Shown in pieces: positions 22,061 through 33,719 of a stretch of DNA of 64,000 nt. Every line of letters starts with the position of its first letter. Positions within the stretch are counted from its first letter, which is position 1. Source of the stretch: Cyprinodon diabolis (lineage: Eukaryota; Chordata; Actinopteri; Cyprinodontiformes; Cyprinodontidae). A program made the position numbers and the translations under genes. Where the stretch lies: contig CM060068.1 of the NCBI GenBank assembly GCA_030533445.1, forward strand, positions 49,595,659 to 49,659,658. The letters run 5' to 3'. Under the pieces are notes generated by a model. That model was given only the letters and a program-made list of their open reading frames with translations, was not told where the DNA came from and searched no databases.

Positions 22061-23740
22061 AATGTAACTTAATATGATTGGACAGCTTTGAAGTGCCCCT
22101 TTCTGAAGAGCTAAATCTGCAGGAGGAAGGTGCTCAACTCCTACACTTTATGTTGGACACCTGGAAGAGAAAATCTGCGACTAAATGGGTTTTGATTATT
22201 AAATTAACTGAAGTAAACAAACAGTAGCTGACACGTAGCTGGCCAGATTTGGCTCCCTGACATTTAGTTTGACACCGATAGTTTAAGGTTTATGCTGTGT
22301 TTATTTGGATGCTTAGAGCACATTTGAAAATGGATTTCTGATCAATGCTATATTCATGTTTGTTTAGATAATCATGATCAATTAAAAGTCCCCGGCTTAT
22401 TTCTCCAGGGACAAAAAGACTCAGAAAACTCATGAATGAAATCAAATGAGATTATGCCACTATAATAAAGGTTTGTCAGTACAAGGAGTGTTATTGAATT
22501 GGAAATAAAACTTGTCGTTATAGACATAAAGTCTTTTAAATGGGACATACACACCTCTCATTCATTACTGTAAACCCTTAGAAAATTTATCTTTCCTCTT
22601 TGATGTGGAAAAGTGCAAACATAAAGGTTTGATTCATTCTGGGACTTTTTTATGTAAAAGTGAAAAAGAAAGCATTTTGTTTCCTATCAGCAGTTTGTCA
22701 TCAGATATCACTCACATCCTGTGATGTCTGAAACCGACATAAACAAACCTTAGTGGTTATTAACTAGATTATATGTTTGGGGAAATAACCTGCCAAGTAG
22801 AGCAAAGAGGCTATGATTCTTTCTGTCCTGGATGATTACTAAGAATAGGTGAAAAATGTCAGATTATCAGTGACTGGGAAAGGTTCGTATTGTCTAGTTG
22901 GATTTCATATAATATACCTACAGATAGAAGTAAAGAAATGCCTATTGTTTTTCAAACTTTAGATTTTTCAGATATGTAAAACATGAACCAAATGAAGGCA
23001 AAATCAAATGAAATATAGAAACGTACAATAACTGCTCTAGTTTACATGCAAATGCTATTATAAGTCTTTGAATGTGTGATGATCCCATTTTGGAAACGTC
23101 CCCCTGGATCGAATTTGAAATATTTAGAAAGCTCAGAGCAGGCAGTCTTGGCTGTAATTGTCTTTTAGGTTATCTTTTAGTACTATATTTTATAAACAGC
23201 AGAAAGTCAAGTAATAACAGAAATTTAACATTGTTTATATCTGAGAAACATCTAAAGATTAAAGAAAGGATGGGTTACAACAGGATATTCAATATTCAGG
23301 GTTTTATTGAGTAATACTTAAGTGTTGTTGCTATTGGGCTAAGTTTGGATATAAGATCCAGTTTCTCCTATATTTTATGCTTGAATGTCTTTAGGAAAAA
23401 GTAATTTTCGCCATACTGTAGATCTCCAAATTTATCCTTTCTCATTGGTTGATTGTTGGTTCCACCATTGTTGTGGTTACAGCTTTCTTAGTACATCATG
23501 TAGTATCTGTAGTAGGCCTGTCTAAATTCTCAGTTGGGGGTCATGGCAACCACAAACAGTCTCAAATTGGAAGACAACGAAATTTTAAGACATTTCCTCA
23601 CCTATCCAGGAGACTTTGTGAAAAATGTTTGCTCCATCAGAGCAATCCCTTGTTGGCACACTTATGTATTTCATCATCGTGGACATCCAGCCTCCTGCGC
23701 ACATTCCAAGTCAGATGCTAATCCAATAGCCACATCTGTC
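22061..23740. other. Unassigned DNA, no gene seen
   Basis: About 1.7 kb, AT-rich. Short ORFs at 23072-23314 and 23449-23746 have no recognisable domain and no supporting splice or repeat context. I see no feature I can support. Confidence 0.4.
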
Positions 23741-23810
23741 TTTTGAATTGTAAAGTGCCTGTAAAGTGTATTGTGAATCGGTGCTATATAAATGAACTGA
23801 AACTGATTTG
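23741..23810 (+). repeat. L2-like 3' terminal fragment
   Basis: AATTGTAAAGTGCCTGTAAA and GGTGCTATATAAATGAACTG resemble the last 70 bp of the L2 copies, without the long tail. Confidence 0.6.
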
Positions 23811-23849
23811 AATTTTTTGAACATGGGCTCTGTGGTTGGTCTTTTGAAT

Positions 23850-24460
23850 CATGATGGGAGTGCTTATGTAACTTCTTAGGCGTGAGTTCCATTTTCTATG
23901 AATTTTAAATGCTTGGTAGCTGAAACCATAATCTTCCCTTTCTTTTTAGTGATGGCTTTTCTCTTTTCACAAAGAAGGCTTCCTAAACCCCTGTTTCTAA
24001 CCATTTATCATCTCTGTTCAAAATCTTAACATTTTGGCCTCCAAAGGTGTGTCCTTTGGTGCAAACATCCAGCTAAATCCTGCCCAGAGCTGCTGGCTCT
24101 CTTATGCTGCTCCATGCATTTGCTATATGTTGTTTGGTTTGTCCAATATAGAAGGCTTTACAGTCCTCACCGACTGTTCTGTCTTTAGGATGAACCTGTT
24201 TATGTTTGAGTGTGCATTGGGTATGAGATTCACTGGTGTCTTGATTTTCTCTGAAATGTGTGAGAAATATGAAATTACATGCATTGCATCTCTGTTTTCT
24301 TCTCTGTTTGATGCTGCTTTGTTCTTCCTGCTAGTTTTCTTGGCAAACTTAACAAAAACCCAGTTTGGATGACCACATTTCAAGTGATTTCCAACATCTT
24401 TGTGTTTTCCCCTCCTGTAACTGCCACCTTAACATGATGGAAGGGTTTCAGTTCCCAGAT
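23850..24460 (-). pseudogene. Penelope-like element, GIY-YIG endonuclease end
   Basis: Minus-strand reading from about 24390 gives VISYFSHISEKI and a basic Cys-poor linker. After a frame change comes CKAFYIGQTKQHIANAW, then CTKGHTFGGQNVKILNRDDKW and KREKPSLKK. These match the order seen in Penelope-like retroelements, where the GIY-YIG endonuclease follows reverse transcriptase (AFYIGQTK as the YIG motif, a GH.F..NVKIL block, and a terminal REKPSL). Stops and frameshifts show decay. The RT part is not recognisable upstream. Confidence 0.65.
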
Positions 24461-24622
24461 GACTCCAGATGCTATGTTGTCACAAGCTTTAACCCTGGAA
24501 TTACATCCCACTTTAAATATTGCTGGGGAGATCTGTTTTTGTATTTTCAGCAAGAAAAATTGACATTGCTACCAGCAATGCCAAGAATTTAAAGAGCTAT
24601 TCTTAAAAGCAGAGAATTACGC

Positions 24623-26800
24623 TTGGCAATGGAGAAAGAATTGGTGTTACCTGACCAGCGTGAAGTAGGTGTAAAAAACGAGATCCATTTTTCTGTCTGC
24701 AAAGAAATGGAGGACGCGATGGAAGAATCCAGGATCGCACCTTTGGGGAAAGATGCTTCAACTTCAACAATCCTGGACAAAAGACCAGCCGAAGAAATGA
24801 AGGACGCAATGGATGACTCCGAGACCATGCTTCCTGTGAATGATGCTTCAACCTCAACAACCCCGAACAAAAGATCTGTGTTGTCGAGCGGAACATCTTT
24901 ATTATTTGCGACGTCAATTTCCATATTCCAAGCTTCAAACCACCCCCTCGAAGCTCCCAAGAAAACAGCAGTGTCATGGACCGAGGACAGATGGACCCAG
25001 TATTCAGGAGAGACAGTCAGTAGGAAAGTTCAAAAGGTTTATTAAAATTAAAACCAAACAAAAGCGGAGCTGTGGCTCGCGGACACTGCAGGCGGGGGGG
25101 CGGGGCACCGCCCAATCTCAGACACTCTGGGGGAGAAACACAGGTAAGTGACCATGATCAACTGATAGGAGATTATCTGTGAAGGTCACTTACCTGGTTT
25201 AACAGTCCAGACCACGAATGTCCCCAGTGCTGCAGTCCCAAAGGTTATGCTGGAAGCCGATCCTGGTGAGGGATCCAGAACAGACAGGAACAGAAACAGG
25301 TGGCAGGATCCAGACTTCCAGGCATCCACAGACTTCCAGGAGGGTTCAGAGTCAGACTGGGACCAGAAGCATGACCAGGTGGTCACGCACAGGAGCAGAC
25401 AGGATCAGGTGCAGACAGGCAGGCTCAGTGGAAGAGGGTAGCCGAGACAGGACGTAGGAACCGGAACTTGAAGCAGGACTTTAAACTGGTCTCCTCCCTG
25501 GAGCCAGGCTTACTTTGATAAAAACTGAACCCCCCCCCCATAATGAGCCAAAAACCCAGAGGACTCCGCGGGGGAGGATCAGTGGACGATCAGGAGACGA
25601 GATAAACACTAAAACCCTCTTTCCACTGGTAGCTAGGATCCAGGACATGAACCAAATAAAACTGAAAAGACAAGAATGATCTGGCCAAAAAAGGACCCAT
25701 CGGGGGACAGTCAGTAGGATAAGATTGGTTTTTCTTTTCGGATTAGTTTTTCGTCCCGGTTCTGGCATGCGGGAGATTCTGTTTCTTAGTCTGTGTTTTG
25801 GGTCTGTGTCTCCCCATGTCAGAAGGCCGCATTCAGTTTGTTTTTTTTTTTTTCTGTACGATCTGTGTCTGGACCTGACCTCCCGCCCTGCTTGGTTTAC
25901 TTTTTTTTTTTTTTTTTTTTTTCGTGGTTCTTTTTGGGCGTCTGGAATTACTGTCAGGGTCCTGGTCTGATTTTTCCTGTTTTCCTTAGTTATCCATTTG
26001 TTGTCCTCTGCTTCCCTCTTGTGTCCTCCCTTGCTGTTTCTCTGTCCTGCCAAGCACCTGTTGCCAATTTCCTCATCAGCTCTCTCTCTGTCTCTGTCCC
26101 CTTTAAAAGCCCTCCCTGTTCAGTTCCTGTTTGCCGGATCCTCGTCAAACATCCCGTCTTGCTTCCTGTCTGTTACCTGCCTGCCCTGTCTCATCTCTCC
26201 CTGGCTTCTAGTTTTGATTTACCCCTGATGTCTCCTTGGTTCAGGTTCGTTTGCTGTTTTTCTGTTGGACTCTGATTCCTGCCCCTGGTTCTGTGAACCA
26301 GAATAAACAGGCTTTATTCACCTCTGCCTACTGGTCTCTGCGTTAAGGTCCTCCATACAAACACCGATTCATGACAAGCAGTGTATTTATGCCGGGATCA
26401 GCATCCTCCCCTAGAAACACTGCATGACGAATGGTCTTTAGAGGATTCTGGCATGGTTGGTGCATGGGGATACATCTTCAAATCTGAATCCGGTGAGCTC
26501 TACCTTTACCAAATAGACTGAGAAGAAAAGCTCACACCCTTTTCTGATACATGCAACCTTACCTATAATGATTGGGCAGTGCTGGGGTTGCCTGTCCCTT
26601 ACAATATGGAAATAAATGAGGAATTGTCTACACCAGAACGGTCAGAGTTGTTTGGTTTTCCATCTGATGTTGAAATCGTTAATGCAAAGGTACTCTTTAG
26701 CTCAATATGGCAAACAAAATCTACCACAAACGGTTCCTGGTCTCTCCGAGCAAGTAGGCGAAGGAGCTACGACAATTTATCCCCAACCTGTTTGTTTTAG
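24623..26800 (+). pseudogene. Unrecognised ORF interrupted by an LTR-like insertion
   Basis: The frame open from 24623 (MEKELVLPDQREVG at its start) stops being original at 24971. If the insert 24972-26376 and one copy of its AGCAG duplication are removed, the same frame continues at 26382 (CRDQHPPLETLHDEW) and runs to a TAG at about 26800, giving about 255 codons with a single in-frame TGA at about 26519. Residues 25-85 contain two tandem copies of a ~30-residue unit, each with DASTSTxxxKR. I do not recognise the protein. It lies directly before a G-rich 3' UTR with a poly(A) tail, so it could be the last ORF of a retroelement, which is an inference. Confidence 0.55.
24972..26376. mobile_element. 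LTR-like composite insertion with inverted ends
   Basis: A 1,405-bp unit beginning TGTCATGGACC and ending GATTCATGACA. A perfect 5-bp target duplication AGCAG lies at 24967-24971 and 26377-26381. The right 420 bp (from TGTCAGGGTCC at about 25952) reads like a plus-strand LTR with AATAAA at about 26303 and resembles 52709-53275 reversed. The left end reads like a minus-strand LTR, with TTTATTAAAA near 25037. A 12-bp inverted repeat (AGGTAAGTGACC) lies at about 25143 and 25190. Poly(C) and poly(T) tracts occur at 25530 and 25845-25920. No coding capacity is seen. Confidence 0.65.
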
Positions 26801-29800
26801 AAGCTTTCAAGGGAGGGTGGTGGTGTCGGACCTGTGCCCGGCTGGCTGGTGGGTCCTGCTGCCGGTCCCTGGCCCTCGGGCTATGGTGGTGAGACTGGTG
26901 GGGCCCCCCTCTCCGGATGGGCTCTCGGGGAACAGGGGTGCCTATTGGAGTCAGCGGGGGAGCTGGCTCCCTGGGCGTGCAGCTAGCACCCCAGTCCTTT
27001 GCTCCCCATCCCCGAAAATCCTCCCTCTGCCTGCTCCTTCACACTGCCACACATGTAGGTTTTTGGGGAGGGGGTCGTTACTGGAGGGCCCCACCTTCTG
27101 ACGATGTCCCCCACCTCAATTTTATTTTGGATTTTAGACACTTCCATCTACATCATTTTCACAACACACATCTATGTAGGGTATTTTCTGGGAGGTGGGG
27201 GTCAGGGCCACCTGTGGGGGGGGCTTATTTTATGGGCCTCACCACGGTCGGCCTCCTCCATCCCCTCTCGCATCTAGACATTGAGGGTCCAGGGTTGTCG
27301 AAGGGGGGGTGCGCTGGCACCGTCTATCCCCCGGAGGGGGGGGTGGACTGTGCCGGACCCCCCCTCTTGGTACTCCCAGTTTTAATTACATCTGAGAGCA
27401 ACACGCATCAACACTACATCTGAGCGGGCGCAGGGAGGATCGGGGTCTTCTCACACCCCTGTTCTCCTGCTGCCTCCCGGAGTCTGGGGCCAGGAGGAAG
27501 AGTGAGCCACCTGGTCTGTGGTTTTGGCTGGGGCCGGCTGCGGGGCCTAGGTGGCCTGCCGGTGGCTGGGCTGTCACTTCTGCTCTCCCCAAAGAAGGTT
27601 GGAAGGAGGGGCATGAAGTGCCTGGTTAAAGTAGGTTCTTTTTTTTTTGTTCTGGTTGGGTGGCCTGCGTGGGATGGGTGGGCCCCAGTCCCGGGGGGGC
27701 TCTTGCTGGGGGTGGTCCGGTCCGTGTGCGGGGTGGGTGGCCGAGCTCGAAGCAGGAATAAGATGGGTTGTTGTGGCGGTGTCGCCGCTCCCCTCTGCCC
27801 CATCCGGATTTTAGGTTCACTTATTGGGTCATCCGATAGTCCCGGGACCAACCACCGGTGCCGCCGGGTCTTTGGTCCTGGTATTGTTGGATGCGAGTGT
27901 TATGTGTGAATGTGTGTCCGCGTTTTTATCTTATCTATTTATTTATTTTTATTATTCATTTAGTTATTTACTTTATTTTATTATTTTTTTTCTCTTATTT
28001 TTTTTCCTGTGGTGCGAGTGGGGGCACTAGGGAGGGATGGCATAATTGAGATTGTGAGTTTGGTTTTTTTGTTTTTGTTTTTTTCCTCTCCCAGGTTGGG
28101 GTCCCAACTGCACCCCCTCCCAAATACATCTCAAGTCTCCGCTAACTGCGGAGCCCATTCCCCCTGTCCTGCTTTCCCTCCGCTGGCTGGTGTCGGGGCT
28201 CGCCGGTGCACTGGTGGGGCTCGGGGTCTGGGGGTGGATGCCCGGGTCGCTGCCGGCTCATTCCTGGTGGCCTCTCCGGTGCCCCGGCCGGCCGTGGCCT
28301 TGCTGGGGGTCCTGTCTGGGGGTTGGGCGCCCCTGGGGCCTCTGATCCCTGGGGCCCGGGACTGGATTCACTTCGGGGTGGGGCCGGGTGTTGTTCTGGG
28401 ATTGTCGGTGCCGGTGCCTTCGCTTCGATGCTGGTTCCTGGGCAGTGCTTTTTCCGATGCTGGTCTTGTGGTACCGGTTCGGGGGGAGGGGAGCTGCACG
28501 GCATGGTGAGGTGTGGGTATGTATTATTATTTATTTATTTAGAAACATTTATTTATTTATTATTTTTTTATTTCTTTTTTTTTCTCCCGATGGGGGCAGC
28601 GGTCGTGGGCAGGTCTGTGTCTGGTGTCTACTGTCGCATTGGGGGGGCTTTTCATGCCTGGCGTTCTTTTTACGGGGGGGGGATTGGCATGTCTGTTCTC
28701 TCGGGGGGCGGCCCCGTTGGGTGGGGGTCTTGCTGGCGGCGCGCTGCTGGTGTGTGGGGGGTCTGGGCAGCTCCAGCGGGGTTGGTGTTGGGGGGCTGGT
28801 GTGGATGGGCTGGCTGCGCTTATTGGGTCTTCAGGTGGGTTTTCCCGCTTGAAGGCATGGTGGAGCTGCTTTGGTCCCGCTGATCGTGGCGGGTGTGGCT
28901 GCAGGGTGGGTGGGGGGTGGAGTGGCTCCAGCCGGCGTGCGTCGGGGGGCCGGGGCGGCAGAGGTGCTTCAGCGGCGTGTTGGGGGCTTGTGCGGGCGGC
29001 GAGGGGGGGCGGCAGGCGCGGCTGTGCTGCTCTGGCCTGGTCCGGTGGGGGAGCGGCGTGGTTAGCTCCACTCTGGCTCTGTGCTGCCCGCGGACGCCCC
29101 GGGGCACCAGCATGGCGGTGGTTGGGGGGCTTCTTGGGGGATGTCTCTCCTCCGCCCTTGGTGGTGGTCCGATTTCCGGGGCTGGCCCCTCCTTGGTGCC
29201 TTCGCTCTTGGGGTCCCTTTGGGCGCCTGGGGCTTTGGGTCTCCCGGCGCTGGACTCAGTGCTCTGGGGGGGGCACCTCTCCAGCTCTCCAGAACCACTA
29301 TTGAGCATTTTTTCTATGGATAAACTTTACATGCACAAGTGCACCGTCACAAACAACTACAGGTGCTTGGCAACAGGTACTTAGAGATTCACTTCTATAC
29401 AGAAAGCCCACATTCATATCTTCAGGTAACACAGAGTACATGTCAGACTTAATAATATTACTTTAGCGATAGTTTCAAGGTGTTGCTTTATTCTATGTCT
29501 CGTACCATGTCTTTTGGTTGTGCTTTTTTCATCTCGTTACAGGTGATGAAGCAGACTGAAAATGTTTTGTCATTGTCTCCTTTCTATCTCTTCTTTCTTT
29601 AATCTTTTCTCTCTTTTTTTCTTTTTTCCTTTTCTTCTTCTGTTTTTCTGTTCTATTTACATTGCAGTGTCCATATAAACTGTAAAACTCCCTGCATAAT
29701 TATAATAAAGCAATTTATATGCATGAAACAAGTGGAGCTATATGGCAATTGCCATACTTCTACACTTGTGAAAGTAAAATCTGTTGGGCTCTTTTTGGCA

Positions 29801-29866
29801 TCAAGACTATTATTCTTATTGCCACATTGCCAGACAGGACACTGTTAAAAAAAAAAAAAAAAAGAA
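26801..29866 (+). mobile_element. G-rich retroelement 3' UTR ending in poly(A)
   Basis: About 2.5 kb of strongly G-over-C skewed DNA alternates with AT-rich blocks (27925-28010 and 28515-28590, TTTATTTATT-like). It is followed by a pyrimidine-rich stretch at 29575-29660, a TAATAAAGC signal at about 29702 and a 17-bp A run at 29849-29866. This is the form of a long LINE 3' UTR with a poly(A) tail. Long ORFs across it on both strands are composition artefacts (Gly/Trp/Val-rich or Pro/Arg-rich). Which LINE it belongs to is unknown; an L1-like element is the best guess. Confidence 0.6.
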
Positions 29867-31499
29867 AAACATCCCTACTGGGAAGTCAGTAACATTTCTC
29901 AGGATGTAAGCTCAGAAAATGGGTCTTACTTAGACTGTAGAACCGGTTCTGGCCTGTTCAGGTCAGCTGCTGCCCATAGCACACCCGCAGAGGTCCAGGG
30001 AGGCTGCAAAGCAACCCTAAGTGCTCCCCAGCAGGTGGCACATCAATCGTCTCCATCATCGGACAGGTGTGTTCCTCAGAACATTCCACCTGCCGTCAGC
30101 TCCCATCATCAGCCCTTTTGGAACTAACTCCTCCTAAGCAAAGAGGGGTTACATCCATTTGGCTCAATTTGCAGATGAACTGGATCAGACCAGTTCTCAT
30201 CCCGATAGAACATACTCAATATCTTGCATTTGTAGCATTCTTCTCCATAGAACAGGTAGACAGAATGAAATGCAACCCAGAATCCACTTCCGCCCGGGGA
30301 ATGGAGTACACCTCCATTCTTAAAAACACATGTGCATAGTACCAGTGAGATTGAGTGTATGTTAACACACAGGAAAACATGCACTGATCTCATAAGGTTT
30401 AATTTCCATATTTCAAATTTCACAGCTTTTGAACTAGTCTCCTCTTAAAGGAAGGACTACAATAATATCCATAAACCATTTGTGAGCACAATGCACTGGA
30501 TAGATCCAACAGAAGTGGTAAAACTTGACATGATATCCTCTAAAGTTTTCAGAAATGTATGCAGGTTAGACGACTCATCTGGAACCAGCTTGCTAAAAGG
30601 AGTGATCACACACATCCGATTCCCTTTCTAGATTTGGTAAAGGTTTAAAGTTGAACGGTCTCTAATGCCTGCAACACCTGCAAACTCACCTGGCTTATAA
30701 CTTAGTCGTTCCGGTTTTTGTAAACTCTGATAGCTTAGAAATTGGATTCATGGTAAATCTCCCTATCATTAAGAGAGCTAATGCGTTTAGGCTTATTCCG
30801 TGTTAAACATGAGTTTTGAAAGATAAACCCATGTCCACCTAAACCTTCTCAATATTAGCCTATATTGACATCGATCACAAGCTCAATCTAATGCATAGAA
30901 ATGACCGTACAGATGCTATGCAATGTCCATTCCATGGTTCTTATTCCCAGGATCATCACAACGGTGACGGCACACACAGCGTGCTAGGGAATAAGAACTA
31001 TAAACTAGACACCTTCACCCTTTTTCCCCTGGATTCATAGCATCACAGATTCAGAACCCCTGAAAGAAAGAGCTATGAATCATAATTAGTATTGTTCATC
31101 TATCTCTGTCCTCTTTGCATGCTTCTTTCCTATTTTCTCTTGCTTAAGCATGAATGCTGAACCAAGAATGCTAGAAGTGTGGTGAATGTACAACAGTTGG
31201 CTACTTCTCAATGTTTGGTTACATTGTAATGACATTAGTTAGTGTTAGGTTTATTCTTTTATACATCATGTGCATTGTTATTTTGTTAGTCAGATTAGAC
31301 AGAGTAGAAGGCCTTCCTTACCATGGTGGATGTCACGGTGTGTACGAAGGTCATCTAATCGAGACAGCCTTCGTGTCTTTAAGAATACACAGGATATGGG
31401 CACATCTTGGAGCCGGTCTGATAGTAGAGCTACTGTATCTGTAACCCTGAAGCATAGAAGCAAGCTGCATTGAGTTCAAGACATGGATGGCGTGTCAGT
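29867..31499. other. Unassigned DNA, no gene seen
   Basis: About 1.6 kb of balanced composition without clear ORFs. It could be the decayed interior or U3 of the LTR-like sequence that follows, but no motif proves it. Confidence 0.35.
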
Positions 31500-31812
31500 T
31501 TCTGATACGGACAGCTAAGCATCCACATGATGCAACACGGACACAGAAGGTATAAGAAGCAGGAGATGACGTTCAAGGCTCAAACTTTGCCGCTCAAACT
31601 TTGCCGGATGCTCGCAGACGTGATTTTTGAGACCACAGCTGTGCAAGCTTTAGGCATTTTTCTCTGTCCTGTAACGACCTGATCTGGAATAAACTCTGCA
31701 ACTTTTTTACTCCTCTTTTATAGTCCTTTTAATATGGTTTTACCCAGTTTTAAGAGTAGTAAATAACCTGCTCCCAGTAAAAGAACCGGTGAGGAGGTCC
31801 ACGGGGCGCTAC
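31500..31812 (+). repeat. LTR-end-like sequence (promoter, poly(A) signal, U5)
   Basis: GGTATAAGAAGC at about 31547 resembles a TATA box. A direct repeat CTCAAACTTTGCCG at 31579 and 31594 and AATAAA at 31689 follow, and then GGGGCGCTACA ending at about 31812. The order fits the R-U5 end of a retroviral-type LTR. The left boundary could not be found and no target duplication is visible. Confidence 0.35.
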
Positions 31813-32033
31813 AGCCTTTGTCAGAACCAAAGGGGACAAATCCTCCTCATTTTTACATTAGCTAGCTAGAAATAAACTCGCCGAGCGCCAACCTGCTCTC
31901 CCCGAGCCAGCACCCACTTCTAACGAACTGCCAAGTTACCCATTGGAGGCCTAAACGGAATCTTGTGGCAATACAGATTAATGGACTTGGTTAGCTTTAA
32001 AGACTGAGACGCATACCCAATCTTCAAAGCTAA

Positions 32034-33700
32034 AAGGGGAGAATATGTTGGGATATATTAACAAAATGGAGCCAAAATCAGTTGGATGAGCCATCTGAAA
32101 CCATCCCCCTCCTCTTCTCCACAAAGGAGAACAAAGAGTTCCCGCCAAAAAAAGAACAAAGAAGACCCGGCCCACTGTGTGAGGCAGCCGATACTCCAGC
32201 AGGAAGTGCCCCAACGTCACTCATGGCACAGACCAATCAGCCGATACTCCAACAGGAAGTGCCCCCCACACCCCGTCACTCATGGTTTAAAACCCAGCTG
32301 CGGACATTTTTTCTTTCTCTTTTCCGTGGGTCACGGCCCAAAAGGGGAGGCTCATTTCACGTGAAATAACAGAAGAAAGCTAACTGGAAGTAGCTTTCAT
32401 TTTTCCTGCGTCAAAAGTCACGGATCGCAGTTTTCCATCGTGCATCGGCTGCACCAACTGGGGAGACAGAAGCCTGGGAGCTTTGTGTGTTTCTCCTTTG
32501 GGACGGATCGACGGGGAGGACGCTCCTCGCCGATTACTTCCGCAAAGTCCATCCTCTTCGACTTGTGAGCCTATCAAGCCCTCTGCTGTAGCACCGGACT
32601 GACTGAACTTTCCAGAGGGTGGACCCGGTGCCGAGAAACCCTCTGCGCGGCCGAAACCAAGCCACGGTTCCCTTGGAAACACCAATCCTTCACGGACAGA
32701 AGGCTACTCACAGTAAATTAGTTTCCTTTCCTTTTGATGCATTAATGAGGTGCTGCGCTCGGCGAGAGAGAGACAGGTAGATTCAGGGTTTTGAATTAAT
32801 GCTGATTTTATTCTGTGTTGGTTACAAGAGTTCTGGTTCATTTGGTTGAAATAAGTGTGTTGTGTAAGCTGCAAGTGGTACTTCTTTATTCTCTTTTCTT
32901 TGCTTTCCTATCCTCTTTTTGTTTCTGCTTTGAGATAGTTATAGAATTATCACATTCAGCCGCGTGTGGTCACGTGGTTACCGCCATCTTGATTTTAGAC
33001 TGTTCCTTCCCCCCCTTTTCCTTTGTTCCTCTCACCACATGAGAAAGGGGGGTCCCTCATTTATTCACATACCTTTCTCACATACGAGTACACTGTTCGT
33101 TAATGTCTTTTGCTGAACAACTTCTGCTGCTACTTGTTAATACATTTTTAATAATTTACCAATTTTAAGCTGGATGTATTAATTTTATAGTATTAATTGC
33201 ACTGTTATCATCATACCTGCTGCTAACGGACATTAGTGAATGTATTACTATCTGGCATATTTTGGACAATCTCAGAAGCCAACAAACGGACTCTTAGGGT
33301 TTTATTCTTTTGTTTTCTGTTTTGGTTTATTCTTTATTTTCGATTTCTTTAAACTATACATTTTAATCTACCTCGTGTTTATTTTTCTAGTAGCGTGTAG
33401 TGTTTGCATAGATGTTAGATTTTCTGTAATCCTGAATTATTAGAATAAAGACATCATTGGTTAATTTGTAGTGGTTTTGGTCGTTCCTATAGGGGAGGGT
33501 TTATCACTCTGGTTGGATCCACCCCTTTTGGTAATAGTGCAGATAAACAGAGATAAGAGGTTCTTTATTGATAATTAATAGCTCTGCTAGCCACTTAACC
33601 TGGGTCACTAGATTGGTGGAGACCTGGATTTTAACAGCCGGTCCAGGAACCCTCCAGAGGTGACTCTGCAACCCGGTAAGTAAATAATTCAAAGCTACAA
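32034..33700 (+). repeat. Candidate retroviral-type 3' LTR with polypurine tract
   Basis: AAAAGGGGAGAATA, a polypurine tract, directly precedes TGTTGGGATAT at about 32048, as at the start of a 3' LTR. Within the U3-like part are two copies of AGCCGATACTCCA..AGGAAGTGCC (32187 and 32238), a CCAAT motif (ACCAATCAG at about 32231) and a TTTAAAA box at about 32286, an enhancer-promoter layout. AATAAA lies at 33442. The right end (about 33480-33700) is uncertain because a LINE follows. No coding region survives upstream. Confidence 0.5.
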
Positions 33701-33719
33701 TTGTCTAGCTAAGAACGCT

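Noticed and set aside
25481..26275. ORFs of 160-190 codons in the LTR-like insert
   Set aside because: Low-complexity Phe/Ser or Lys/Arg-rich translations of poly(T) and pyrimidine-rich LTR sequence on opposite strands.
28206..29384. Several long overlapping ORFs on both strands (up to 226 codons)
   Set aside because: They arise from extreme G/C skew with few stop codons; the products are Gly/Trp/Val- or Pro/Arg-rich with no domain, and the region is a 3' UTR.
32380..32685. Minus-strand ORF of 101 codons
   Set aside because: Antisense to the candidate LTR; no domain, no splice context.
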